A stretch of 42,942 nucleotides of DNA, taken from contig WYAX01000028.1 in assembly GCA_011525625.1 (NCBI GenBank), positions 1 through 42,942 of the forward strand, read 5' to 3'. Source of the DNA: Nitrospira defluvii (lineage in GTDB: Bacteria; Nitrospirota; Nitrospiria; Nitrospirales; Nitrospiraceae). Made by a program: the position numbers and the translations under genes. Within the stretch, counting starts at the first letter, position 1, and each line of letters opens with the position of its first letter. Under the pieces are notes generated by a model that made no database searches, was not told the DNA's origin, and saw only the letters and a program-made list of their open reading frames with translations. This document shows, piece by piece, positions 8,177-16,672 of this stretch.

Positions 8177-8497
8177 ATGCCGATTTATGAATACCAGACG
8201 CGCGAATGCCGGGGGCCGGCTGACTGTCCGAAGCGATTCGCCTTTTGGCAGTCGATGAATGACCACCCTGTCACGAATTGCGTGATATGCCGGGCTCCGT
8301 TGGAACGCATTCCGTCGCTGTTTTCGGCCGGGGTTGGTCTTGTCGCGCGCAGCGTCGCGATGGCCGATGTCCCGGCCGGGTCCCAGGCCCCTCCGCCGAC
8401 CGTGAAGAACATCTTCGGCGGCGGTCTCAATATCCAGGGCTGCGGTCATGGTCCTATCCCCGGCCAGGATGCTTCATCGGAGAAGAAATCCTCATGA
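8177..8497 (+). CDS. FmdB-like zinc-ribbon protein
   Basis: 106 residues. It begins MPIYEY, the hallmark start of FmdB/CxxC_CXXC_SSSS regulatory-type proteins, followed by two Cys pairs: C-R-G-P-A-D-C at about 10-16 and CVIC at about 35-38, with the first pair spaced more widely than usual. The tail is Gly/Pro-rich (FGGGLNIQGCGHGPIPG) with extra Cys and His that could also bind metal. Role unknown; members are guessed to be regulators or small metal carriers. The TGA overlaps the next ATG (ATGA), so it is coupled to the small secreted protein that follows. Confidence 0.8.
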   Translation: MPIYEYQTRECRGPADCPKRFAFWQSMNDHPVTNCVICRAPLERIPSLFSAGVGLVARSVAMADVPAGSQAPPPTVKNIFGGGLNIQGCGHGPIPGQDASSEKKSS

Positions 8498-8796
8498 TCC
8501 GTGGCCGTGCCTGCAACGCCATCATCCTCATCCTGCCCCTGTACCTGGCGCTGGCCCTGGCCTTGCCGATGGTCTTGCTCGACCATGAGCTGGGTGTCCT
8601 GACGGGAGACCCGTCCCACGGGGACCTCGACGACCACGCCTGGCTTGACCATGCGGCGGGGGCTGGGCTGTCAGAGTGCGGGCCCTTGCTTGAGGCTGGG
8701 AATCTTCCGATCTCTCCGGTCTACCAGACTCATTCAAACCCCTCGCTCACCTTCTTTTGCAAGTCCGGTCTTAGTCGGGGTCCGCCGCTCGTTTGA
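8494..8796 (+). CDS. small exported HEL/RGPP protein, copy 1
   Basis: 100 residues. An N-terminal hydrophobic segment (about 9-27, rich in Leu/Ala) suggests a signal peptide or membrane anchor. It is followed by DHELGVLTGDPSHGDLDDHA, a WLDHAAG segment, a short variable part with PVY, and the C-terminal SRGPPLV. The same plan recurs at 9362-9658 and, more diverged, at 18787-19107, where it precedes a TonB-dependent receptor. The shape recalls DUF2946-type small periplasmic proteins, which also tend to end in R-x-PP; that link is tentative. The Asp/His content suits a periplasmic metal site. The start at 8494 overlaps the upstream stop. Confidence 0.75.
   Translation: MIRGRACNAIILILPLYLALALALPMVLLDHELGVLTGDPSHGDLDDHAWLDHAAGAGLSECGPLLEAGNLPISPVYQTHSNPSLTFFCKSGLSRGPPLV
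8541..8645 (+). repeat. 105-bp duplicated segment, copy 1
   Basis: This segment of the first HEL/RGPP gene matches 9406-9510 of the second with about three mismatches, while the flanking parts of the two genes differ strongly. The duplicated block encodes the end of the hydrophobic segment and the DHEL...DDHAWL core. Confidence 0.85.
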
Positions 8797-9101
8797 CAGT
8801 TGTCCCTGTTCATCAGCACGTCGGATGTCATGCAAGCCGTACCAAGCGTTTGCGAAGGCTCGTCGTGTCTCAATTCATTCGAAGAGACCGCACGCACCTT
8901 AAAGACCATGGCTTGCAGGATGCCTCGGGGGGCCGGATGAACGACGGATCTCAGTTGTGCCTGTCGTCGTGTGCCGCAAATCGTTCGTTGCAGATTGAGA
9001 TGTCAGGGCCACGATCGGGTATTCCGTGACTATTCACCGGCGAGACGGTTGTGAACCGACGTTGATAGATCGTCTCGCTGAGTCGGCAGGAAGGGGTGAC
9101 C
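8797..9101 (+). other. 305-base gap, no supported gene
   Basis: No ORF here has both a ribosome site and a recognisable product. A 30-codon frame at 8938-9029 is open but has only a weak site. An inverted pair, ATGCAAGCC near 8829 and GGCTTGCA near 8911, could close a long loop and might belong to a leader or promoter region for the following two genes. Nothing more can be supported. Confidence 0.4.
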
Positions 9102-9362
9102 ATGTCTGATTATGAATTCCGCTGCTGCGGAAACCCTCGACGGAGTCTGGTGGAACGGTTGCTCATGCAGGAACGGCGGCGGCCGCAGGCGCGGTATGTG
9201 GTGAAGCCGGATGGGGAGAGCTTGGATACAGGATCGGCGCTCCAAATCAGCGCGCGCCATCGCTGTCGGGCCGTTCGCCAAGCCGTGCGGACGAGGCTGG
9301 TGAAACGATTGTTGCAGCGTCTGGGATTCCCGCTCGGTCTTAGTCTGGGAACGTTCTTCTGA
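9102..9362 (+). CDS. small basic hypothetical protein (86 aa)
   Basis: Arg-rich, soluble protein with two adjacent Cys near the start (YEFRCCGNP) and a basic helical C-terminal half (RHRCRAVRQAVRTRLVKRLL). The ATG at 9102 follows AAGGGGTG. Its TGA shares a base with the ATG of the second HEL/RGPP gene, which supports both genes being real. The basic character would suit nucleic-acid or ribosome binding, in keeping with the ribosomal genes nearby, but no family is recognised. Confidence 0.65.
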   Translation: MSDYEFRCCGNPRRSLVERLLMQERRRPQARYVVKPDGESLDTGSALQISARHRCRAVRQAVRTRLVKRLLQRLGFPLGLSLGTFF

Positions 9363-9658
9363 TGGCCATTCCGGCATTCACGATCCGTCTCTGCTTCGTG
9401 CTCGCGTACCTGGCGCTGGCCCTGGCCTTGCCGATGGTCTTACTCGACCATGAGCTGGGTGTCCTGACGGGAGACCCGTCCCACGGGGAGCTCGACGACC
9501 ATGCCTGGCTCGAACATGCCGCCGGGTCAGCCCTCGAGTCGAATGACGGATGGGCCGCTACGGTCGACCCCGCCGTTCCGCTCCCTCTGCCCACCCAACC
9601 AGGCTACGAATCTGCCGGCGTGCTGACTCCATCTGTCCGCGGCCCTCCCGTTTGCTGA
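9362..9658 (+). CDS. small exported HEL/RGPP protein, copy 2
   Basis: 98 residues and a close paralogue of the product of 8494-8796. After a hydrophobic N-terminal segment it has DHELGVLTGDPSHGELDDHA and WLEHAAG, a Pro-rich variable part, and the C-terminal end RGPPVC. The start overlaps the upstream TGA by one base. It is the last gene before the cobalamin riboswitch. In the third relative, this type of protein directly precedes a TonB-dependent receptor gene; here too a receptor gene follows, although behind a riboswitch. The most likely place of action is the periplasm or the outer face of the inner membrane. Function unknown. Confidence 0.75.
   Translation: MAIPAFTIRLCFVLAYLALALALPMVLLDHELGVLTGDPSHGELDDHAWLEHAAGSALESNDGWAATVDPAVPLPLPTQPGYESAGVLTPSVRGPPVC
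9406..9510 (+). repeat. 105-bp duplicated segment, copy 2
   Basis: Partner of 8541-8645, with about three mismatches over 105 bases, all silent or conservative (for example Asp to Glu in the GDLDD/GELDD segment). Confidence 0.85.
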
Positions 9659-9756
9659 GATCCTTGTGTTCACGAAAGACGAGTGGCGAGCGCGTCGAAT
9701 GCCAGTGATGGCCTGGGCGACGTGCCCATCGCGGCGCTCGCTCACGGACAACAACC

Positions 9757-9942
9757 GGATGGTGTGTGGAACAAACGCTGCAATGGGCCGAGGGAGGGTC
9801 GAAGGTTTCGATCGTCATCAGTCAATCGCCAGGCGAGTCGGATAGGGGAAGAGGGTGTAAGTCCCTCGTGGAGCCGCCACTGTGATCGAGCCGTAGGGTT
9901 CGTCAGCCAGGGTACCAGTCCACTCCATGTTCCACCACATCC
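9757..9942 (+). promoter_or_regulatory. cobalamin riboswitch
   Basis: The core is easily read: GGGGAAGAGGGTGTAAGTCC, then the B12-box region GAGCCGCCACTGTGA, then GTCAGCCAGGGTACCAGTC before the gene. These are the conserved elements of the cobalamin riboswitch family. A closing P1 stem can be drawn between 9757-9773 (GGATGGTGTGTGGAACA) and 9928-9942 (TGTTCCACCACATCC). It lies directly upstream of a BtuB-like receptor gene and should lower expression of the uptake operon when cobalamin is plentiful. Since the ATG at 9927 falls at the P1 stem, the ATG at 9969 is the better start for the receptor. Confidence 0.92.
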
Positions 9943-9968
9943 TTTGCGTGCTCAGGGAGGTGGTCATC

Positions 9969-12104
9969 ATGCAGAAGCGAGAACAGCGGGAGTGTCAACG
10001 CGATCGCGATATCTCAGGGCTCCTGGCGGCCGGTGCCCAGGCAGTTCGGAACGCATGGCCGGAAGGGATGGTTCGTCGACTCGGGCAGCGGATGCCTGTT
10101 GTGAGTCTGTGTATGTTGTGGGTGACCCTGTCGGGAGTTCATCCGGCGGTGGGCGCCGAAGGAGACACGGGGGACGTGTTGTCAACCGCATCGGTCAGCG
10201 AGAGGACCGTGATGGAGGAGGTGTCGGTCGATCCGGTCGTCGTGTCGGAGACGAGGACGGAAAAGCCGCTAAGCCAGGCAACCGGCTCGGTGTTTGTTGT
10301 TACGCGCGATCAGTTGGAGCAAAGACAGTTTCCTTACTTGCGGGAAGTGTTGCGGGACGTACCGGGACTCACGATTGTGCAGAGTGGTTCGCGCGGTGGC
10401 GCCACGTCGTTGTTTACACGCGGCGGAGAGGCGGATTTTACGATGGTGATGATCGACGGGGTCAAGGTCAATGACGCCGGCGGCGGCTTCGACTTCGCCA
10501 ATCTGACGACGACCAACGTTGAGCGCATCGAAGTCATCAAAGGTCCGCAAAGTGCGCTCTATGGTTCCGATGCCATCGGCGGGGTCATCAACATCATCAC
10601 GCGCAAAGGCAGCGGACCTACCAGAGTCGTCGGTGAAATCATGGGCGGTGTGGGTCGCGGAGACGGCTCCAACATGGGCACCCATCAAGAGCGGGTGGGT
10701 GTCAGCGGCTCGACAGGAAAGATCGACTATTCGGCGGAATGGACCAGGATGGACCATGCCGGGCAATACGGCTTGAACAATAAATTCCTCAATAATGTCT
10801 TCAGCGGAAACTTCGGGGTGCGCGCGACAGATAACCTCCAGTTTCGCAGCAACTTTCGCTACACCGACAGTACGTTTCAATTTCCTACCGACTCGGTATT
10901 CGGCGTGGGGTATCCACCCATCGATCCAAATCAAGGCCAGGAACGTACGCTCCTGTCTTTCGGCACCTCTGCCACCTACCAGATGAATTCTTGGTGGGAG
11001 CATGTCGTGCAATGGTCTCATTTGGAATCTCGCTATAAATTTTACGACTTCAACGATCCAATTCCATCCGATTTTGGTGCTTCCCAGACGGATGGCACAC
11101 AACGGCGGGACATGCTGGACTATCACACGAATCTTCGAATAGGCACAGGAGTCTGGCAGGGTACTGCTGCGACCTTCGGTGTGGAGTTCCAGGAGGAACG
11201 CATGACTCAGTCGAGCGTCGGGTTTACCAGTGCCTCGACCGGCTTGTCGCGTCGGAACATGGGGTACTACGCCCAATTGCAGGGCGTCTATGCGGATCGA
11301 CTTTTCATTACGCCGGGGATTCGAGTGGAGGAAAACGAATACTTCGGGCAGTTCGTCAATCCGAAACTGTCAGGAGCCTATATCCACAAGGAAACGGGCA
11401 CGAAGATCCGCGGAAGTGTAGGACGAGGCATTCGCGCGCCGTCGTTCACTGAGCTCATTGGATTTCCGAATTTCGGCATCCCCGGAAACTTCAATTTGAA
11501 ACCGGAGGAGGCCACGAGCTGGGAAGTGGGGGTGGATCAAGACATTCTCGGAAAAAATCTCACGGCTTCGGTGACCTGGTTTCACAACGACTACACCAAT
11601 CTCATCGTGCTCAATACCGGTGTGAATCAGAATATCCAGGGGGCGGAAACGGAAGGACTGGAGTCTCAGCTCCGGTGGCGAGCTACTCCTGCGCTCTCGT
11701 TCGTTGTGACGCACACCTACCTCAAGACGGAGGTCACGGATATCGGACCTGGCCAAAATTTCGGTGGGTTGTTTGTGGCCGGGGGGCGACTGCTTCGTCG
11801 GCCTGAACATAGCGGCAACGTGCAGGTGGATTACCGTGCCAAGACCTGGGGCGTCAACCTCATGGTGCTCGGAACCGGTGATCGAGTCGACCGTGATTTT
11901 TCAGTCGGTGGATCTCCCCGCATCAAAAATACCGCCTATTGGCGTGCGGATGTATCCGGTTGGTATGCACTGGGTCGTTTTGAAGGTGCGGACTGGAAAG
12001 CCAAGCTCCGCATCGAAAATCTCACGGATACCCATTACCAGGAAGCCTATGGATTTCAAAATCCTGGCATCTTTGCCATGGCGGGTCTGGAGGCAGCGTT
12101 CTAG
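9969..12104 (+). CDS. btuB: BtuB-like TonB-dependent outer-membrane receptor
   Basis: 711-residue TonB-gated beta barrel, probably for cobalamin because of the riboswitch upstream and the Btu transporter genes downstream. The plug domain is clear: SVFVVTRDQLEQRQFPYLRE, DVPGLTIVQSG, VMIDGVKVND, then VERIEVIKGPQSALYGSDAI and GGVINIITRKG. A TonB box-like segment precedes it (DPVVVSETRTEKPL). The barrel ends in a terminal aromatic (GLEAAF), as expected for assembly by BAM. The ATG at 9969 has GGGAGG eight bases upstream; the signal-like hydrophobic stretch lies about 45-65 residues in, so a later start (ATG 10068) is possible. Confidence 0.92.
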   Translation: MQKREQRECQRDRDISGLLAAGAQAVRNAWPEGMVRRLGQRMPVVSLCMLWVTLSGVHPAVGAEGDTGDVLSTASVSERTVMEEVSVDPVVVSETRTEKPLSQATGSVFVVTRDQLEQRQFPYLREVLRDVPGLTIVQSGSRGGATSLFTRGGEADFTMVMIDGVKVNDAGGGFDFANLTTTNVERIEVIKGPQSALYGSDAIGGVINIITRKGSGPTRVVGEIMGGVGRGDGSNMGTHQERVGVSGSTGKIDYSAEWTRMDHAGQYGLNNKFLNNVFSGNFGVRATDNLQFRSNFRYTDSTFQFPTDSVFGVGYPPIDPNQGQERTLLSFGTSATYQMNSWWEHVVQWSHLESRYKFYDFNDPIPSDFGASQTDGTQRRDMLDYHTNLRIGTGVWQGTAATFGVEFQEERMTQSSVGFTSASTGLSRRNMGYYAQLQGVYADRLFITPGIRVEENEYFGQFVNPKLSGAYIHKETGTKIRGSVGRGIRAPSFTELIGFPNFGIPGNFNLKPEEATSWEVGVDQDILGKNLTASVTWFHNDYTNLIVLNTGVNQNIQGAETEGLESQLRWRATPALSFVVTHTYLKTEVTDIGPGQNFGGLFVAGGRLLRRPEHSGNVQVDYRAKTWGVNLMVLGTGDRVDRDFSVGGSPRIKNTAYWRADVSGWYALGRFEGADWKAKLRIENLTDTHYQEAYGFQNPGIFAMAGLEAAF

Positions 12105-12119
12105 GAGATGGCTCTTACG

Positions 12120-13229
12120 ATGATGCTCACGAGTGAAACGCCAATTGAGGATACCGGTCGTTCGGCTTGGACCTACGGCTGGGTTGTCTCAGCCCTGGTG
12201 CATCTCCTGTTGGCAGGAGCAATTTTCATGGGCCTTGCACCAGAGCGGATGGTGGAGCGGCGGGAGAGCTTCCAGTGGACTGTGCAGCTGATCGGGCGGA
12301 CCCCGTCGGACAGTTCTGCCCTGCCGCCGTCGCCGGGGCGGACTGAGTCGAACCCTTCGACCCGGCCGGATCGGCGGGCGCTCGAGGGTCGGAAGGCGGT
12401 GCGGCCGATTGAGCGCGGCGTCGCGCATCGTCGTCCGGTCTTTGAGGCGCCAAGCGTCGTCGAACGGGCAAATCCGCCGCACAGGACGATGCAGCCTGTC
12501 GTATCGGAACCGGTTCAGCGGGAGGTGCGGGATCCCGTGCAGATGCCAGTGCGGCAGAAGGTCCCGGGCGCCGTTTCGCAAGAGGTGGCCCTGGTTGCGC
12601 TGTCCGGTGCCAGCGAACAGACGTCCCTGCCGGTCATCCGGCGTGTGGATCGTTCCCCGGATGAGACTTCCGACAAAGATCCCCTTGCGGCCGGTTTGGC
12701 GGAACCGGCCGATCCGGCCATCAGCCTGCAGGCGGAGTCGGCGGGCGTGGCGGATGACCACGCCGGATCCGGAGCAGACACGGAGTGGATCGCGTCCGGG
12801 GACTCGTCGCTTAAGGTTTCCGTTCCTGCAGACGAGGCGTCGGCCAGGGTTTCTTCGGAGCAGACGCAGCCGCAGTCGAGCGCGAACGGCGCACAGCGGG
12901 GCACGTCTTCCTCATCCGGATCGCAGGGCGCGTCGACTCAACCGGAGTATGGCTGGGTGGCACGCGCCATTCGCGTGAGGATTGAGGAGGTCAAACGGTA
13001 CTCGCCGGAGGCGAAGCGGAATGAATGGGAAGGGCAGGTCGTGCTGACGGCGTCCGTTCAAGCCGACGGCCAGATTGTCGACATTCAGGTTCGAACCAGT
13101 TCCGGCAATGCGGGCCTGGATGAAAACGCACGGGCCATCGTTGCGGAGGCCTCGCCGTTGCATCTTCCGCAGCCGCTCGGAGTGGCGCGGATACGGTTGC
13201 GCATCCCGCTTCAGTTTGGGTTGGAGTAG
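12120..13229 (+). CDS. tonB: TonB energy transducer
   Basis: About 369 residues. One N-terminal transmembrane helix (WVVSALVHLLLAGAIFMGL) anchors it in the inner membrane with ExbB/ExbD. A long periplasmic linker rich in Pro, Arg, Ser and Glu follows, and the C-terminal TonB domain covers the last ~90 residues (VRIEEVKRYSPEAKRNEWEG, VVLTASVQADGQIVDIQV, then the LRIPLQFGLE end). The receptor stop at 12102-12104 overlaps AGGAG, which would serve the ATG at 12120 (12-base spacing) or, too closely, an ATG at 12108. It is probably dedicated to the upstream receptor. No exbB or exbD is in the window. Confidence 0.9.
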   Translation: MMLTSETPIEDTGRSAWTYGWVVSALVHLLLAGAIFMGLAPERMVERRESFQWTVQLIGRTPSDSSALPPSPGRTESNPSTRPDRRALEGRKAVRPIERGVAHRRPVFEAPSVVERANPPHRTMQPVVSEPVQREVRDPVQMPVRQKVPGAVSQEVALVALSGASEQTSLPVIRRVDRSPDETSDKDPLAAGLAEPADPAISLQAESAGVADDHAGSGADTEWIASGDSSLKVSVPADEASARVSSEQTQPQSSANGAQRGTSSSSGSQGASTQPEYGWVARAIRVRIEEVKRYSPEAKRNEWEGQVVLTASVQADGQIVDIQVRTSSGNAGLDENARAIVAEASPLHLPQPLGVARIRLRIPLQFGLE

Positions 13230-13261
13230 TCAGGTCGGATCATTACACAAAGGAGGAGGAG

Positions 13262-13843
13262 ATGATTGCGGAACAGTATCGAATTGAGACAGTCGAGGAT
13301 TCGGACGGCAGCCACACTACGTATGAATACCTCTTGCCGGAAGAAGCCGCGCTCAAGTCGTTTTTCTACGAGATGTTTCAGCAACACTGGGGCGACATGG
13401 TGTTCGGGCCCTGCCTTGAGGGAGCCGTGTTCGAGATCCAACTGACGGAGCCCCCCCAGCTCGGCTATCTGGACGGTTACCTGACCGTCAATTTGAAGGA
13501 TTGGCATTTTCACCTGTGTTTAGGAATCCACAAGGGGTCCAAAGCCAATCCTACTTCCGATGCGCTGGCACAGCAGCGGCGACCTTCGAAGGCCGCATTT
13601 TTCCGAAGTATCGGCCGCGGAGGGCGCTTCGGAAGCTGGGGATTCCGCATGTGGAACGGTGGGCAGGAACAGATGCTTACGATCTTTTTTCCGAATCCAT
13701 ACCTCAGCGAGCGGATGAAACCTCAAAAACCCGACTGGAGCCGTCTGGCGCTTTGGAATGCGATGCGGTGCCGATACCTACCTGAAGCGGCGGCATGGTC
13801 GCCGGAAGGTGTCATGAGCGAGGACTCGTGGAGCGGACATTGA
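13262..13843 (+). CDS. conserved hypothetical in cobalamin uptake operon
   Basis: 193 residues, soluble, no signal peptide. The sequence is rich in aromatic residues and has a central DWHFHLCLGIHKG segment with two His and a Cys that could bind a metal or corrinoid. Later conserved-looking stretches are FGSWGFRMWNGGQEQMLTIF and PDWSRLALWNAMRCRYL. The ATG at 13262 follows an excellent AGGAGGAG site. It lies between tonB and the binding-protein gene of the Btu transporter, so a role in cobalamin or cobalt handling is inferred from position only. I have no secure family name for it. Confidence 0.8.
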   Translation: MIAEQYRIETVEDSDGSHTTYEYLLPEEAALKSFFYEMFQQHWGDMVFGPCLEGAVFEIQLTEPPQLGYLDGYLTVNLKDWHFHLCLGIHKGSKANPTSDALAQQRRPSKAAFFRSIGRGGRFGSWGFRMWNGGQEQMLTIFFPNPYLSERMKPQKPDWSRLALWNAMRCRYLPEAAAWSPEGVMSEDSWSGH

Positions 13844-14772
13844 GGACGGTCCTCCACGCAAGCGGGCTTCGCGGCATCCTGGCCGGATTGGCCGCCGGGG
13901 CACTGGCGCTCGGCGGTCTAGCCCTGATGGTCTCGACGGGAATCGGGGAGTCGACCTCATTTCTGAATGTGACGGGGCGGCAGGCCGGTACAGTGTCACG
14001 CATCCTGTCGGCCAACCTGGCAAGCGATGAAATTCTGCTCTCAATGGCGCCGGAACGTTTGATCGGCGTCAGTTCGTTGGCCGATGACCCGCGTGTGTCG
14101 AACGTCGTGTACGAGGCCTCCACTCGGTCCGGCAAGATCACCGGGCATATCGAACAGGTGCTGGCTGCCGATCCAGGCCTCGTTGTGCTGGGTGCACATA
14201 GCGCTGATCTGGCGCGGCAAGTCACTGAATTTGGCATTCGCGTGATGATGCTGTCCGGTTACGAGTCGCTGGATTGGATTCGGGCCGTGATTCGCGCGCT
14301 CGGTCGAGAAACCAACTCCTCCGATCGGGCAGAGGCCCTCATTGCCGAGATGGATCGGAGAATCCGGGCGGTTGCGGACCGAGTGGACGGCCGCCCGCGC
14401 CCCGTAGTCCTGTCCTATTCGGAATCCGGATATGTGCCGGGTGCCCACACCACGATGGATGAGGTAATCAGGCTTGCCGGGGGAGACAACCTCGGCGGGC
14501 AATTGGGCTTCGTGGGGTGGCAGATCCTCTCGCGGGAGCAGGTGGTGTGGAGAGACCCAGAGGTGATCCTGCTCCGAAGCGATACCGCAGAAGAAGCCGA
14601 CTTCCAACGGCAGTTTATGGCGAATCCTGCGTTTCGTGGGGTGCGGGCGGTTCGAGATGGTCGAGTGTATACGATACCCGGGAGGCTCATGGTGACGAGC
14701 TCGCATTACATCGCCGAGACGGTTGAACAGGTGGCTCGAGTCCTCCATCCGGAGGCGTTTGCCGACCGATGA
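13828..14772 (+). CDS. btuF: BtuF-like periplasmic cobalamin-binding protein
   Basis: About 314 residues. An N-terminal hydrophobic segment (GILAGLAAGALALGGLALMV) serves as signal or anchor, followed by the two-lobed Fe/B12 periplasmic binding fold: RILSANLASDEILLSMAPE, RLIGVSSLADDPRVSN, PGLVVLGAHS, and VYTIPGRLM near the end. Start choice is uncertain: GTG at 13828, ATG at 13795, or TTG at 13840, which would overlap the upstream TGA (TTGA). All share the same frame. It delivers substrate to the FecCD-type permease encoded next. The downstream permease and ATPase and the upstream riboswitch point to cobalamin rather than a siderophore. Confidence 0.87.
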   Translation: MERTLRTVLHASGLRGILAGLAAGALALGGLALMVSTGIGESTSFLNVTGRQAGTVSRILSANLASDEILLSMAPERLIGVSSLADDPRVSNVVYEASTRSGKITGHIEQVLAADPGLVVLGAHSADLARQVTEFGIRVMMLSGYESLDWIRAVIRALGRETNSSDRAEALIAEMDRRIRAVADRVDGRPRPVVLSYSESGYVPGAHTTMDEVIRLAGGDNLGGQLGFVGWQILSREQVVWRDPEVILLRSDTAEEADFQRQFMANPAFRGVRAVRDGRVYTIPGRLMVTSSHYIAETVEQVARVLHPEAFADR

Positions 14773-14824
14773 CCAGCATGACTGTCTCGACGAGCGGTCG
14801 GCGAAGGGTGAGAGGAGCATGGAG

Positions 14825-15853
14825 ATGAAACAGCGGGTGGTGTTGCTGGTGCTGCTGGGGACCGTGGTCGTAAGCGCGGTGACGGCGTTGGTGCTCGGGT
14901 CGGTCGATCTGACGGTAGAAACGATCGGGCGTGCTCTGTTGAGCGCTCTGACCGGTATGGGCGGCGGCGACGTGCTGGCGGCTCATCAGGCGATCGTGGT
15001 GCATTTGCGTTTGCCCCGAGTCCTGCTGGCCGGCCTGGTGGGGGCGGCCCTGGCGCTTGCAGGCGCCGTGTTGCAGGGATTGTTTCGAAATCCGATGGCC
15101 GATCCGGGATTGATCGGGGTGAGCAGTGGCGGCGCGTTCGGCGCGGTGGCGGCGATGGTGCTGGGGTTGGCTTCCCTCTCGATATGGGCCCTGCCGGCCC
15201 TGGCTTTCGTCGGGGCGGGTATGGCCACGTGGGTCATCTTTCGACTGGCAACACGCCACGGACGAACGCCCTTCGCCACGCTCCTCCTGGCGGGGTTGGC
15301 CGTCAGTGCCTTCCTCACGGCCATGACGTCGCTCCTGCTCAGTCTTACGAAGGATGTGTATGTGATGCGCGAGGTGTTGTTCTGGTTGATGGGAGGGCTG
15401 GAGGGACGAGGATGGCCGCATGTGTGGGTGGCGGCCGTCCCGACGGTGATCGGCGGGGCGGCACTCTGTTGGTTTTCGCAAGACCTCAACATCCTGACGG
15501 CATCGGGAGAGGAAGGGGCGCGCAGCCTGGGACTCGACATGGACCGGTTGAAGCGGTGGCTGTTGACCTTGACGGCGTTGGTGGTCGGCGCTGTGGTTTC
15601 GGTGAGCGGGATCATCGGGTTTGTCGGCCTGATCGTGCCGCACATCGCACGGCTGATCGTAGGACCCGATCACCGCACCTTGCTGCCGACGGTGGCGCTC
15701 GGCGGAGGCATCCTGCTCATCTGGGCCGACTTGCTGGCACGCACGCTGGCGCCTGCTCAAGAACTGCGTCTCGGTGTCGTGGCGGCGTTCGTCGGCGCGC
15801 CGTTTTTCATCGCACTCCTGCGCCGACACCAGATAGAAAGCGAGGCGATCTAG
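14825..15853 (+). CDS. btuC: BtuC-like FecCD permease
   Basis: 342-residue inner-membrane permease with about ten hydrophobic helices. FecCD-family landmarks: HLRLPRVLLAGLVGAALALA, GAVLQGLFRNPMADPGLIGV, SSGGAFGAV, GEEGARSLGLD, and GIIGFVGLIVPHIARLIVGP. It pairs with the ATPase encoded immediately downstream to import cobalamin delivered by the binding protein. The ATG at 14825 has AGAGGAG seven bases before it; an ATG two codons earlier lies too close to that site. The gap from the binding-protein gene is about 50 bases, and the stop at 15853 directly abuts the next ATG. Confidence 0.93.
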   Translation: MKQRVVLLVLLGTVVVSAVTALVLGSVDLTVETIGRALLSALTGMGGGDVLAAHQAIVVHLRLPRVLLAGLVGAALALAGAVLQGLFRNPMADPGLIGVSSGGAFGAVAAMVLGLASLSIWALPALAFVGAGMATWVIFRLATRHGRTPFATLLLAGLAVSAFLTAMTSLLLSLTKDVYVMREVLFWLMGGLEGRGWPHVWVAAVPTVIGGAALCWFSQDLNILTASGEEGARSLGLDMDRLKRWLLTLTALVVGAVVSVSGIIGFVGLIVPHIARLIVGPDHRTLLPTVALGGGILLIWADLLARTLAPAQELRLGVVAAFVGAPFFIALLRRHQIESEAI

Positions 15854-16672
15854 ATGAAGCCGCCGATTCTCCGCGTTTCGTCGGTGAGTCGCCACGTTGA
15901 GGGGCGAGCCATCCTCGAGAACGTCGATCTGACGATCGGGCAAGGCGAGTGTATCGGCCTGGTAGGACCCAACGGCGCGGGGAAAACAACCTTGCTGCGG
16001 GTGCTCGCCAGGTTGCTCGAACAGACGGGAGGCAGTGTTCACTTCGATGCCCGGCCTCTGGATCAGTGGGCCCGTCGAGACATTGCGGCTCAGATGGCCG
16101 TCGTTCCCCAGGTCGGGCCCCAGGCCGACTTTCGATTCTCGTGCGCCGAAATCGTCGGCATGGGCCGGTATCCCCATCGTGGGCGCTGGCAGTCGGAGAG
16201 TATTCGGGATCGTGAGATCGTGGACAGGGCCATGGACGAGACGGGCACCGCGCCCCTCGCGGCCCGTTCCATCACGGAGTTGTCGGGTGGCGAACGTCAG
16301 CGAGTGGCGCTGGCTCGTGCGCTGGCGCAGACGCCGCGCGTGTTACTGCTGGACGAGCCGACGGCCAGCCTCGATCTCAGCCATCAACTTCAGGTGCTGG
16401 AGCTGGTCAGAAATCTGGTCAGAACAAAGGGGCTGACCGTGGTCGTCGCGCTGCACGATTTGGGACTGGCGAGCCGTTTTTGCAACCGGCTTCTATTGAT
16501 GCGCCAGGGACGGGTCGTGGCTGACGGATCACCGGTCGAGGTCCTGACGCCGGATTGGTTGGCCGACGTGTACAACGTGAGAGCTTTGGTCGAGCCGGAT
16601 CAGCACCTTGGCGGACTGCTTATACGGGTCTTGGGGATCCTGAAGGAACGCACCGGGGAAGGAGACACATGA
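15854..16672 (+). CDS. btuD: BtuD-like ABC ATPase
   Basis: 272-residue ABC transporter ATPase. Walker A GPNGAGKT is at about 38-45, the Q-loop lies in AVVPQVGPQ, the signature is LSGGERQRVALARAL (about 141-155), Walker B with the catalytic Glu is VLLLDEPTASLD, and the switch His lies in VVVALHDLGL. It powers the FecCD permease. The ATG at 15854 directly follows the permease stop. The C-terminal extension (about 220-272) is typical of FecE/BtuD-type subunits. Its TGA overlaps the ATG of the 2H phosphoesterase gene. Confidence 0.94.
   Translation: MKPPILRVSSVSRHVEGRAILENVDLTIGQGECIGLVGPNGAGKTTLLRVLARLLEQTGGSVHFDARPLDQWARRDIAAQMAVVPQVGPQADFRFSCAEIVGMGRYPHRGRWQSESIRDREIVDRAMDETGTAPLAARSITELSGGERQRVALARALAQTPRVLLLDEPTASLDLSHQLQVLELVRNLVRTKGLTVVVALHDLGLASRFCNRLLLMRQGRVVADGSPVEVLTPDWLADVYNVRALVEPDQHLGGLLIRVLGILKERTGEGDT

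Noticed and set aside
8938..9029. 30-codon ORF between the small exported protein genes
   Set aside because: Weak ribosome site, no recognisable sequence and no overlap with neighbours; not enough to call a gene.
14687..16177. 496-codon minus-strand ORF across btuC and btuD
   Set aside because: His/Gln/Arg-rich shadow translation opposite two well-supported transporter genes.
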